NCBI RefSeq assembly: GCF_004664715.2
Contig: NC_051063.1
Location: 141,549,819-141,613,818, forward strand
Origin: Peromyscus leucopus
Taxonomy: Eukaryota > Chordata > Mammalia > Rodentia > Cricetidae
Reading direction: 5' to 3'
DNA: 64,000 nucleotides
Part shown: positions 1-11,834 of the stretch, in pieces
Position numbering within the stretch: position 1 is the stretch's first letter
Layout: each line of letters starts with the position of its first letter
Made by a program: the position numbers and the translations under genes
Notes under the pieces: model-generated
Seen by the model: only the letters and a program-made list of their open reading frames with translations
Database searches by the model: none
Told to the model about the DNA's origin: nothing

Positions 1-1383
1 TGAAAGCACAGAAATGGAGAGTGATGCTCAGATGAAGCAGTAGATGATGACTGAATTGTTTCCTGAAGACTCGTGCTGTGCAATTACATATACTTTTTTT
101 CAAAAGAAGGGGATGACTTCAGACAAGTGAGAAGTAATTTAATTTTCTTAATCTCTAAAGTAGAAATGCCTCAACTTGATTAAAGTCTGTATGTGAATGT
201 GTGTGGAATGTGTTTCCGCATCGGTTCCTCTGTGTGAGTGTATGCATAAACGCTGCAGTGGATGTATGGAGATCGGAAGATGGGTAACTTCAGGTATCAG
301 CTGTGGCCCTCCACACTCTTTGAAAGGGATCTTTTATCTGTTCCCTGCGTGGAAAAGAACTCAAATCATAGAAGTGCTAATGAAAGCCAGGAAAGTCACC
401 AAGAGAACAAAGATGAAAGGATTAGAGAAAAAGTATTAAAACTAGAAGAGAAACAGGAGATAGTATTTATTTTACAGAAATCTTGAAAAAAAAGTAAAAC
501 AATGAAACTGGACTCATTTTTCAAATTATACTTCAAGAAAACATTCCTGAAAATAGAAAAAATATGGAAGTCACCAAAATGGCTCAGTGTGTATGTGGAT
601 TATTTAATCCAAAGTGACTTTCGCAGCCTTGATGGCTGAAAAGCCTTTTGCCTCTGTATATAATCTTCACCTTCACTGTCTCATTGAATGTTTGAATGTA
701 AAATTATTTTATCACTTTGTGTCAGTGTCGGTGAGAGCAGATGCAGATCTGTTACTTTTTATGTATAATTTATTTGATATTTTTATTGATATTTTATATT
801 TATGATTTTATATATTGTATATATAAATTTATTAATTTATTTATATTGATATTTTCTGGAAACCTTGGAGACTTGGATTGTTATCTTTGTAATTTAATGA
901 TTTTACCAGGAATTGTTGACTTGAGAAGTTTGGTATTTCACAGTTCTTAAGAAAATTATGGGGTGAATTTGAAGCAATGATCAGAAGAAAATTCCTGAAC
1001 AGTAAACACATTCATTATTAAAAATGAACGGGAGAAACTAACAGGTTAAACACCTGCCTCAACATCTAGAACAACAGAATGAGCAGGGAGGTGCAGAAGT
1101 ATGGAAATGGTAAAGCAGAAGTAACATGGAAGGCACAGAAAACCAGCAGAGTAGTTGATAAGTCTGAGTTCTGTGCTTTAGAAAAATTTACCAAATAGAC
1201 AAAGTCCTTGTTAAATGTATCCCGAACGATAGTCTGACATAAAATAAACAATGATGGAGAGAAAATGAAAGCACAAATGATAAGAGTCTGCCTTAGAAAT
1301 TTCCATGCAACGCTTAAAATTTCATTAAAACAATAATCTCCTCCAAAAGTGAACTAAACTGGAATTGGCCCTGTTACAGGTTT

Positions 1384-1387
<4 letters not shown>
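1..1387. other. A+T-rich unique DNA, no gene seen
   Basis: No repeat family or coding exon is recognised. Open frames are at most about 80 codons and show no known domain. Positions 761-855 form an especially A+T-rich patch of interleaved TTTAT/ATATT runs. Confidence 0.6.

Positions 1388-1419
<32 letters not shown>
1388..1419. repeat. Poly(A) run, about 29-32 bp
   Basis: An uninterrupted A run directly abuts the 5' end of the SINE that follows, so it is either the tail of an upstream relic or a target site chosen by the SINE. The sequence does not decide between these. Confidence 0.9.
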
Positions 1420-1422
<3 letters not shown>

Positions 1423-1575
1423 GCCAGCAAGATATGGCTTGGTGGCTAAGGGTACCTGCCAACAGGCCTTCCTATTATCCAAGCAGAAATCTGTCCTCTG
1501 ACCTTCACAAGGGTACCATGGAGTAACGGCGCTATCCCCACACCTAAGAAATACAGAACAAATTAAAAAACAACA
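1420..1575 (+). mobile_element. B3/B2-family SINE, diverged
   Basis: The start 'gccagcaagatatggcttgg' matches the tRNA-derived head (A-box region) of rodent B2/B3 SINEs. Further on, 'tctgtcctctgaccttcaca' matches the B3 body, and an A-rich tail follows. It is strongly mutated and no target duplication was found. Confidence 0.65.
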
Positions 1576-3116
1576 AAACAAGCAAACAACAGCAAAACCC
1601 TCTGGATGGAAAGGGGAGACAAAACGCTACTCATGGCTTGCTACCTGAAGTGCTCTGTCCAGACGGCTTCTCAGGAAGTCCTCCGACATTGTTCAAGAGT
1701 GGAGAATTATACTACCAATTGCTTCAAGGGATTGCAAAGGAAGGAAAATGTCCCTGCACTAGTCATTTCCAGGCCCTCTGCTATAGAGCCCGTCACCCTT
1801 CTGGCTCTCCCAACCCATCCCCCTAGGAACCTTTTCATCGTTTTGTGTCTATCATGAACCCTTTACATGTAAAAATGGCTTGCATGTGTGATTAATGCAT
1901 CGTTTTTTAAAGCAGTTTCCACTCTCAGCTAACTAGACTTGGTTGGCTCATCTATTGAAGACCAACTTTGCGCAGCCCATGGAATTAGATGTGTATGCCA
2001 GCTTTGTGTTATCCCCAGGCAATTATTTCAGACATCTCTTGATTCCATTATCTTAGCTTTCTGTGTCAATTTCAGACTGACACTAAATTGAGTAATAGCT
2101 TCAGTTACTATAACAATTATCATTATTTAAAAAAAAAATCTGTGTATTGAAGTTCATAATTCTTCATTTCCCTTCCTCCACTGCAGAGTTTGATTAAAAA
2201 GCCCAGATTTTGTGATGGGATGATTTCCAGTGTAAAGCAAAAGTGTCCTTCTTTATTTATAGCAGGTTTGAAGTGAGAAATTTCTTTGAGAATATTTTGC
2301 CAGAAAAAAAATCTTTGTTTCCCAAAGGATCCCGGAATGCTTTTTTTTTTCATTCCAATGGTGAGAACTATGTAAATTACCATGTCACACATTTTCCCTT
2401 CACTGTGGACAAAATCAGACTCAATTCTTATTTGTAGGAAAAAAAATATGAATCTATACGGTGAGGTTCTATTTTTCTTTTTCTCAGATTTTTGTATATT
2501 ATTGTACTGAATACACTTAACCTGTTATATTAAATTAATTAAATTGAGCAAATGCTTATTAAACACATAGAATGTAGGGCTGTGAAGGGCTAAACACTAG
2601 AAATGACATTGTGTTATGGTTAATTAGGCATTTCTTATAGAGTTTGGCAAACAAAAGGCATAAAATCAAATAGCCACCAGCTAGATAATATCCCAACCTT
2701 GCTGAACAGTAAATGAACTCCCCGCTGCAGTCCCTGGCATCTTGGCTCTGGCTATTACAATTTTCACTGCCATGGATAAATAACTCAACCCCTCGGGAGT
2801 TATCTGGCTTTTGTATCTGAAGATTCAAACAATCCAGATAAGAAAATACTTGAGGGAAAAAAAAACCCTCTGGTCTGAATATATAGGCTTTCTTCTCTTC
2901 TCATTCTCCACACCACATGGTGTCATGATAATTTATAAAAGTCTCATAAGCATTATAGAGACAACTGAAAGTGTATGGTGGAAAGATCCAGGTCCTACGC
3001 AAATGCCACATCATTTTACTCACAGGACTTGAGTACCAGCAGATGTTCTAGCTTTCTGGAAACTGCTTTAAGGACACAGAGGGAGTCCTGGCTGTCCATT
3101 CTTTTTTAAGATTTCA
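1576..3116. other. Unique DNA, no gene seen
   Basis: No recognised repeat and no exon-like open frame. The longest frames are under 95 codons. Base composition is ordinary for non-coding rodent DNA. Confidence 0.55.
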
Positions 3117-3273
3117 CCAGGCAAGGCTGGCACACACCTTTAATTCCAGCACTTGGAAGGCAAAGGCAGGTGGACCTCTGAGTTCGAGACCAGCCTGATT
3201 TGCAGTTAGATCCAGCACAGCCAAGGCTACCCAGAGAAACCCTATCATGAAAAAAAAAAAAGTAAAGAAAAAA
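3117..3273 (+). mobile_element. B1 SINE (7SL-derived), moderately old
   Basis: The order of B1 is clear: 'cacacacctttaattccagc', then 'acttggaaggcaaaggcagg', then 'gagttcgagaccagcctg', ending in 'ggctacccagagaaacccta' and an A tail. Several CpG sites have decayed, so this is older than the B1 copies near 61 and 62 kb. Confidence 0.9.
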
Positions 3274-3284
3274 ATCTTTTCATT

Positions 3285-3460
3285 TTTAATTTCGTGTGTC
3301 TTGGAGAGGGGTGGATGGATGCTACAGTGCCCACAAAAGCCATAACGGAGGACTAAATCCCTTCGATCTGGAGTTACAGGCAGGCACTGAGAACTGATCT
3401 CTGGCTCCCTGAAAAAGCAGTATGTGCTTTTCACAGCAGAGCTCTCCGGCCCCTCTGCCC
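3285..3460 (-). mobile_element. B3/B2-family SINE, minus strand
   Basis: Read on the minus strand it has the B2/B3 order: a 'gagctctgctgtgaaaag' head, the central 'ctgtaactccagatcgaagg' block and a degraded tail facing the B1 at 3273. Assignment to B3 rather than B2 or B4 is uncertain. Confidence 0.6.
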
Positions 3461-3547
3461 CTCTGCTTGTCCTTTTACATACACTGCCTAGTAACCTTTG
3501 GAAGATCATCTTGAAAAGTCTAGGACGTGTATTTGAAGCTAGGATAT

Positions 3548-3694
3548 TTTGACCCACACGATGGCGCAGCGGCTAACGAGGGCTGCTGCTCAAGCCTGTT
3601 GACCCGGGTTTGAGCTCAAGAACCCACGTGATAGAAGACAGCTCACTCCTGCAAACAGTTTTCTGGCCTCCGCACTCACACTGTGGCATGTGAG

Positions 3695-3695
<1 letters not shown>
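3548..3695 (+). mobile_element. B3 SINE, plus strand
   Basis: The segment runs from 'gatggcgcagcggctaacga' (tRNA-like A box), through 'gacccgggtttgagctcaag' (B box) and 'ttttctggcctccgcactca', into a CA microsatellite tail. This is the typical B3 layout. A CpG-rich head suggests modest age. Confidence 0.75.

Positions 3696-3777
<82 letters not shown>
3696..3777. repeat. (CA)n followed by (TAA)n
   Basis: About 22 CA units run directly into about 13 TAA units. Together they form the 3' tail of the B3 SINE before them, so the array probably grew from the SINE A-rich tail. Confidence 0.95.
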
Positions 3778-4790
3778 TCTAAAGGTGCAATTTGTTTTTA
3801 AAAATGAGATATGTAACATTTGTGTGTCCCAAAACACATTCTACCCCTGTGACTTTTCATCCTTGTCTTTTCCTCTCTTGGTCATTACATGTCTTATCTA
3901 TGTATAATAGACTAGAAGAACAGTATCTTGCTTAATCATGGTTCTATGTTTGGAAGCAGACAGAGAGAAAGAGGAGGAGGAGACTGAGGGCCTGAGACCT
4001 TAAAGTCAGAGGATGTGAGTCTATGGACTATTTTCTACTCGGACTTTACAAACTCCTGCCCCTGTATTGTGTCTCCCTTCACTGTTGAAGTGTACTTTGG
4101 TTTCTTTGTTGCTGGATGTAGTGTGCTGAGAGTATCATTCTATGCTGAGATGCTCAGGATCTAAAGCAAGGAGGCCTGAGGCCCATAGGAAGGGGTGCCT
4201 AACCTAGAAATTGGCGAGTAGAGCTGGGTCATCTCAGGTGTACAAGTCCATTCCCCTTGCTACAGAGACAGAGAAAGCCATGGTCCTAGCACTCACGTGG
4301 TTGCTTTCCTCATCCTAGAAAGAGACTATGGTGAAGAGACTTCTTGGTAGCATGTACTGTGTCTGGGTTATAAAACATGTCTTTAGAATTTGCTCCTTAA
4401 ACTTACAAAACAGTGGGGAAGCTGTGTGGATGTCTACTGTCGTCAATAAAACTGTGTCTCATTCCATCCCTATCTTGATGGGACGTCGGCATTACCTCAG
4501 TCACTCACTCATTCCCTCAGGCAAATATTTATTCACAGGCCACCACACAGGGTGTATAGCATCAGAGTCATAAACCCACAGAGATGATGACAGACAAGAG
4601 TAGTGGCTGATGCCTGAAATCACAAAAGTAAGAGGTAAGGGAGACAGGGTTCTATGACCAGGAAAGGAAGGAGGCCAGTACCTGAGGCCCTAGCATGCAG
4701 GCATGAGTCATTAGAATGACTACACATTGATGTTTCAATAGCAATAAAGACCCATTTGGTATGAGACTGGAATCTCTGGCCTGGGTAGAT
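3778..4790. other. Unique DNA, no gene seen
   Basis: Nothing recognised apart from a short purine-rich patch near 3958-3990. Open frames are short (81 codons at most) and have no family resemblance. Confidence 0.55.
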
Positions 4791-5240
4791 AGCTAACATT
4801 TGAGTTGAGCAGGTCAGTCATGTGACTAATGGATCACCTCTCAGGAAGGCAGATCCACCTTAACTCATGAGTTAGGAAGAAAAACGTGCTTGTCTTTTCT
4901 TGTTATCCCCTTCCTCTTATTAAAGCATGCTTTCCTAACACTCTGGGCTCCCCTCTTCCTCTAAAGCTCCCCTTCCTGCCAAGTGACTGAACTTCATGCT
5001 TGCTTCCCTCAAACGCCAGGGCTTTTTCTCTTTTTCTCCTCCACCTTCTGCCTCCAGGCAGCTGTGGAGATTTACAACTTCCCCGCCCAGGGATTTTCTT
5101 TTAAACTCTAATAAAATTGTCCTCCAGCTCCTGTTGAGTCTGTTCCTAGGTTATTTCATTAATGAAACTACAAACCCCAAGAGAATACCCCTACTCCAGC
5201 GAAAAGTGGCAACTCGGGTAAGATTTCCCGATTGCTGGTA
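4791..5240 (+). mobile_element. Possible LTR fragment (unassigned)
   Basis: A pyrimidine-rich stretch leads to a polyadenylation signal AATAAA at 5110-5115, then a U5-like segment ending 'aaaagtggcaactcggg', which resembles the junction of an LTR with a leader. No paired LTR, TG...CA boundaries or target duplication were found, so this rests on layout alone. Confidence 0.3.
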
Positions 5241-5959
5241 ACATTTGCATGGTTTTTCCAAGGTGGGAAGGTTTGGGCTTCCACGCTGGCTCATTCATAG
5301 GAAAGTCTGACTGCGGTGGAGAAACTGCAATAGCCAGAGATGAAGAATCAGAATGAAAGGGCAGTTACTCATCAACCAGGTGAGATAAGGAGCCAGGGCT
5401 GGACACAGAGCATCCCTGGAGGACAGGGATGCCATGATGGACAGATGTCCTCTCTTCTGATCTCTCAGCACACTTGATGACTCTGCACAGTCACTTAGTT
5501 TAATAACTGCGTGAGTTAGAAAAATATTAACATTTTAGGGGATGAGAGAATCCTGAGTTGGCCCATAGCACTGTTAACTTCAGCAGAGCCTCATGTTGGC
5601 AAATTCAGAATGCCCACAACCACATCTTGTTAGCTCTGCTCAGTGTTTTTAGGATGTCCTTAATAGTGCTCTTTTTAATTTTTTTGTAAGAATAAAAAGC
5701 TGAATTCTGTTGGCAGGAATGTACTTGTGAAGTGTTCAAGTAACAAAATGAACACTATTCTCATTGAAAAGTGAAGCTTGCCTTTCCTCATTTTAAACAT
5801 TGGGAGGAGATTTTTGTTGGTTTCAGAATAAAGGAACATTGAAATTCACCTCACTTGAAACCTATCATGAACAAAAAAAAAAAAGGAGAGAAATGTTAAA
5901 TATCAGCAAATGAATCTGATGATTTTCAGAATAGTTCCACTGTCCAAGAGGAGCTGAGG

Positions 5960-5961
<2 letters not shown>
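5241..5961. other. Unique DNA, no gene seen
   Basis: No repeat or coding signal recognised. Confidence 0.5.

Positions 5962-5992
<31 letters not shown>
5962..5992. repeat. Poly(A) run, 31 bp
   Basis: Uninterrupted A run. The flanking 'gtccaagaggagctgaggat' does not identify the element it might have belonged to. Confidence 0.9.
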
Positions 5993-5993
<1 letters not shown>

Positions 5994-6145
5994 ATGTTCC
6001 CGATTTGACAACCCTTGGCATCTCATAAGTAGCCTAAGCGAATCCACACCTGAAAACCGCCAAGGCCAGCAAAACCGTGCCCAAGTTTCTGGGAAGTTAA
6101 GCAATCAAAGCAGAGAAAGGAAATGTAGTTAGATTGCATGTTAAA

Positions 6146-6192
6146 ACAACAACAACAAAAAAAAAAAAACAACAACAACAAAAAAAAAAAAC
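6146..6192. repeat. A-rich (CAA)n tract
   Basis: Interleaved CAACAA and poly(A) blocks of the kind left by retroposon tails. No element body is recognised upstream. Confidence 0.75.
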
Positions 6193-6881
6193 ACCTAAGG
6201 ACCCTGAAAACTGACCTCCAGATCGTTTTGCCAACAGATAATTCCCTATACTTTTGGAAAGAATTGTCCTTTTATTTGTAAATCAAAGAGCAGGTTGAGA
6301 CAGATGCATAGGGTATATAAGGATATGGAGAACGAACATGCTAGGTGGGTCTGGGGAGGAGAAGACCAGTAGAAAAAATTACATGGAAGAATGGACATTC
6401 TCATCACTGGAGCTCTCTGCCTAGAGAAAGCATTGAAGTGATCCCTTGGCCTGCATCTCTAACGAACCATCTCCCTACCCATCTTTCCCATTATCAAAGA
6501 ACACCTTGCTAAGGTGTCAGCACTAATTAGCACACTTATTACGTCTCATTAGACCTGGAATTATCAACATAAGATCAAGTTCCCAACAAATACATGTAAA
6601 CCATCAGATCATTCAGTATTCAAAGTTCAATATTCAGTCACACTAACCATTTCTTGTAAATAAGATCTCATTTCTTTACCCAAACTATTGATCAAGAAAA
6701 CTGGCAGCTCACATGTTGTGTATCAAAATAAGCAATTTGGAGAAGTGCAAAGTTTGACTCTTTCACCGGCCTCATAGTGTCGCACCCAGAATGACTTGAT
6801 AATTGACCTGACTGAGTTTGTGGAAAGAATGCAAAAGGACAGACAAACACACGTATGTATGGAATAGGTGGGGTCTAGATG
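6193..6881. other. Unique DNA, no gene seen
   Basis: No recognised repeat and no credible open frame. Confidence 0.5.
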
Positions 6882-6930
<49 letters not shown>

Positions 6931-6956
6931 GTAGATAGGTAGATAGACAGATAGAG
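6882..6956. repeat. (GATA)n microsatellite
   Basis: About 18 GATA-type units. The first part is pure; the 3' part carries GGTA, GACA and GAGA variants, which suggests the array has been decaying from one side. Confidence 0.97.
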
Positions 6957-8309
6957 AGATCCCTAGCCATACCAGACGTGTGTCCTCAGATGGAGGAACA
7001 CCAACTACACAGAAACCTAGAACCTCAGTATCTTTGTTATATACAGCACAGGGTGGGGGAAGGGTTAGCTAGTCTCCATAGGCTGTCTCTGTAGGCCAAC
7101 AGGCTGCAAACTTTTGGAGGGGAAAGCTGCAGTTGCTTGTTTTTACATACAGTGGCCAATCATTAGCAGACACTGATACTTGCACACACTGTCAACATTT
7201 GCACTCAGACCACAGGAAGGCTTTGCCAGTTTCCTACATGTCTGAAGCTTGGCCATTGACAAGTGCTTGTGTCCACAGTATATGTAAACTAAGGATTTCA
7301 TCTGTCTTTTACATATTCACTCAAGCCTTCTTCCACTCTACACAGCATAGGGAGAAAATATAATTATATTTTAGTTACATTTGACATAATCTTGAGAATA
7401 CTGCCTTTGTGTAAAGTTTGGGATGCTGCTTAGATATTCTTTAAAGAATTATCTGTATGCCAACTCTAATTATTTTTAATTAGTTTTACTATTTATTTTA
7501 GTTATTACAATTAAAATCCCTGAATAAGTCTGTTTTTAACGCTGAAATTTTAGTAGAGTAAATATACATACCCATACGTAAGGATGTTGATAGCATTTCT
7601 TATTATATCATAGAGTCTATGATTTGTAAGTACGAGTTCTATGTCATTCTTATGTCAGATCATCAAATTAGACTAGACTAGATTGAGACCCCATGTCCAA
7701 GTCCCACATACATGGTGAGTCTCAAGGCTGAGTTTTAATCTCAGACTCAGTTGCATATGCTAAAATCTGTGGCTTGCTTTTGTATATTTTACTTTTTTAT
7801 TTTTTAATTTCTCTATGATGCTTTTTTGACTTACTTACTGCACTTTAGGGACAATAACATGTCTGGTGACCTATACTTGGACACACACAATGCTTCAAGA
7901 TAAGAATCATCAAAAAAAGTCTCTTGCATTTGTCCTTGTTTTAATGACTGGTGATGATTATATGACATTATAATTTATTAACATTTCTTCATTGACAGAT
8001 ATTAATATTACTTTCTGCTTTTTTTTTGTCCTGTACCTTCTGCAAAAACCACAAATATTTTCTCTAGTACATCAATCTATGCTAATGCTCCTGACAAACT
8101 CATAAAGGAATAAGGATTATATTGGAAAACACTGCAGAGTGACCCTTCCAAAAGTCAAAATGTCTTACATTCAGATGGGCAGTGTTAGGTAGAGCTGGCT
8201 TCCCTACCAAGTAGCTGACACACACAAGCTCAAAGTTTGAATGTTTTATCAGCCTCAAGGAAGGAAGAAAAATGTGGTCATGTTTTAATTACATTTTAAA
8301 AATTCTTGA
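6957..8309. other. Unique DNA, no gene seen
   Basis: A+T-rich DNA. No repeat family or exon recognised; the longest frame is 76 codons. Confidence 0.5.
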
Positions 8310-8500
8310 GTACACTGCCATTGTGTAGATTTTTGGAGTGCTCCTGATATGTGTATATGTTGGGGTACATGAATGAAATACACACCTGCAGAGGTCAGAT
8401 GACCCCTTGTGAGAGTAGCTTCTTTCCTTCCAGCATGTGGGACCCAGAGATTAAAATCCTGCCAACATTCTTAGCCACTATCTCATTTGGTCCTATTTTC
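8310..8500 (-). mobile_element. B3-like SINE, minus strand
   Basis: The plus-strand reading 'ttccagcatgtgggacccag' followed by a decayed 'ccactatctcatttggtcc' is the reverse of a B3 B box and head. Upstream 'gtgtatatgttggggtacat' fits the reversed 3' body. Strongly diverged. Confidence 0.55.
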
Positions 8501-10734
8501 TTTACTCACTGGAAAACAAAAATTATAATACATGAATTTTAATTTTTATGCTTTCTTTGTCATTAAATGGTCTTTAAGTGCCTCTTACTGCAAAATGACA
8601 TCTTAGAGAAAAGATAGTTCAATTACAGGCCATGGTCCCTAAGATTTTTATGGGGTACAGTGCTGTTTGCTCTGATATATGGACACACTGAAGCCCGGCA
8701 GTGTATCTGGCCAGCAAGTTGCTAAACTCTGCTGGGAACAGCAGTATTCTGGGGCCAGAGTGGAAACATGGATCTGGGTGTTGATTTTACTTCGGACATG
8801 AGCCTCTGAGATTTCACAGACCGATGAGTGGAACTAAGAAGTCTTAAGAGTCTTGAATAAGAACGAGGACTGGAGAATATTTGTACCTGCCGTAAGAGAT
8901 TAAAAGTGGAAGCTGTTGAATTTGATTTAGAAAATGCTCTTTTGGTCCTTCCCATGATGATGGCTGAATAGCCAAAGAATGCAAAACAAGAGATTCAAAG
9001 CTGGTCCTGAGAGTGTGGTCGTGATGGGTTTAGAGTCACAAACTGCCCTTTCCTATGCCCATTCCTTTGAAAGTTGGCTAGAGTGAGCCTGGCCAGGTAG
9101 CAATGAGGCCACGGGTTGCCTCAGGCTGCTGCAGGCCAACAGATGGGTACAGGCTGTTCTGAGAAACTGTAGAACCGCAGCCCCACACAGGCAAGGAACA
9201 CTTGATGAAGAGTGTTGGCAGCAACCCTTGGCTTCACTCTGAGCAGCCTCTCCTGTGCACACAGGCATCTTCTCCACTTTCTAGACCATGGCCTTTCCAC
9301 TTAACATCATAGCCTCTTGTATGCCCAAGTCCCCCTTCCGACATAGCACTACAGATTCACAGGCCTGCATCCTTGTCCTGCCCCCTAATTGCTCAGAACA
9401 CCTGCCCAGAAGTAGACAGGACCTTTTCCAAGTGACACCCAATATCCTAGGTATCTTACACTGCGTATGATTTCATTAGTCCTCACCGCTGTGTTGTGTC
9501 AAATTAGCTAATCTGCACAAGGATGATTGGACACATGGTTTGACATTGTTTTGTCTTCCCAGAGTACAGATAAAGACTCAACAGGACTTTCACCTAATAA
9601 AGCCTCCACCCCAGAGAATGATTCATACGATGAGAAACCCATCCTCCTCCCTGCTGGGCATTTCAGTGCTCACTCAGTCACCCTGGGTAGGTGAACTGCC
9701 TACTTAGTCTCTGCATGGGGTGAGGTCTAAACCTCATATTCACATAGGTTATGGCTTTTGTTATTGTTCTGTGTTTTTTTTTTTTTTCTTTTCTCCTATC
9801 GTTTCACAGATGAGAACCATTTTTCTTTTCTGCATTCAGTGTGTGGGTGCCAGGAAAATGCCCATGATTCTCTGCTCTGCATAGCTTGTTACATAACTCC
9901 TTAACACAAAATTTGATGTGAAAATTGGTTCTTTTGAAATTTTTATTTGTGTGTGTGTGGGTTTTTTTTTAAATTTTTTTTTTTTTGGCAGGCTTTGGGA
10001 AAGGCCTATTTCCTGGCACTAAAAGTAGCCATTCTTGGCGTGAACAGCCCCTGACAATCCCCAGCATATGGTAAGACAAGACGCTTGCCCACCCATCAGG
10101 TAAATGCCATCTTTCTGACTAAAGCTATGATAGATGTCATGTTTGGAGAGCAGTGACTGCTGGGGAAACTGCCAAGAAGCCCACTGGCCAGAACTAGTGA
10201 GCAGGTCAGAATGTTCCAGGCCCCTGGGTGAGGCTGACCTGTTGACTCCTAAGCAGAGACCGCATACTGTGAAGATGCCCATCCAGACAGGCCTGCCTTT
10301 GACTGCTGAGGGGACTATTATTAGTGTTTTGCTAATGTAGCTGTGGGGGTTTCTCAGGGGGTAAAAGGGTAATTTGGTTGTTTAAATAGGCATGCTGAGA
10401 GCATGGGCTCCAGCTTTTAGGCCAGAACCCCAAGAGTCAGCCCTGTCATGTATGAAATGGACATAGCTCTCTCAAAGAGGAGGGCTCTGACAGTTGATGC
10501 TTTTGCAACCAGGTTTGTCAAAACATTCTACCTTGAGTACTGATTGCCGGTGTCAGTCACCTGTCTGATCTGATTCTCTGGAAACCACTTTGTAGTTTTG
10601 TCCACAACACTAGCAGAGAAAAATCAAAATGCTTCAGAAACTACTGGAAAAGATAAAAATTATACAAATGCTAATACCTGGATAGAATGACAGAAATCCT
10701 TAATTTATATGATCTGGCATTTTTCATGAACACT
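8501..10734. other. Unique DNA, no gene seen
   Basis: Contains several frames of 60-90 codons on both strands (for example 8722-8955 minus and 10019-10282 minus), none with a recognisable domain or splice context. T-rich runs lie at 9773-9788 and 9961-9986. Confidence 0.5.
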
Positions 10735-11834
10735 ATTATTTTTTAATTAATTTATTTATTCTTCTTTCATATCTCAACTGCTGTTTCTCCTCCCTTCTCT
10801 CCTCCCATTCCCTCCCCATGACCTTCCCTCTCCCCAGATCTGTTTCTCCTCTGTTTCCCTTCAGAAAAGAGCAGGCCTCCTAGAGATATCAACCAAACAA
10901 GGCACAGATCCTTATATCAAGGCTGCATGAGGCAACCCAGTAGGAGGAAAGGGTCCCCCCAAAAGTATTATAAACAGCACCCACTCTCACAGTTAAAAGT
11001 CCCACAGGAACACCAAGCTACAAAACCATAGCATATACAAAGAGGGCATGGGTCGGATCCAAATAGGCTCCCTGACTTCAGTCTCTGTGAACCCCCATGA
11101 GTGCTGGTTAGTTGATTCTGTGAGCCTTGTTCTTGGGGTAGTCTTGACCCCTCTAGTTCCTACAAGCCACCCTCCTCCGACAGAAGTAGAATTCCCCAAG
11201 CTCTGCCTAATGTTTGGCTGTGGGACTCTACTTCTCCTGTCAGTTGCTGAATGAAACCCCTCTGAGGGCAATTCAGTCTAAGAGTATAACAGAGTACCAT
11301 TAGGAACCATTTTCGTCGACCTTTTTTTTTTTCCAGTTGTATTTGGTTCTACCCTAAGTCACTGGGTTATCCAGCATCTGGTTCCTACATCTTCAGGCAG
11401 TGTCAGGAATGGATGCCCTCTTGTGGCATGGGTATCAAGTTAGACCATTCATTAGTTGGCCACTTCCACAAGTTCTGCACCAACTTTATCCCAGGACATT
11501 ATGCAAGCAGACTTAGTTAAAAGCCAAAGGTTTTGTGGCTGGGTTGGTCTCCCAGTCCCTCCAATGGAAGCCTTGCCTAGTTACAGAAGATGGCCAATTC
11601 AGGCTCCGTATTCCCCATTACTAGGAGTCTTTCCTGGGGCCATCTTTGTAGATCCCAGGGAGTTTCCATTGCACTAGGTTTCTAACTCATCCCACAAAAG
11701 GCTCCCCCAATTTCAGTAGTAATCTACTATATGTCCCCTTCCCAGGGAGATCCATGTGTTCCCCCTTTGAGCCCTGCTTGTTGCTTAGCCTCTCTGGGTC
11801 TAGTGATTATAACATGATTATCCTTTACTTTACA

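Noticed and set aside
3114..3557. 147-codon minus-strand open frame
   Set aside because: It runs antisense through a B1 and along B3 SINE sequence, so the frame is a by-product of repeats.
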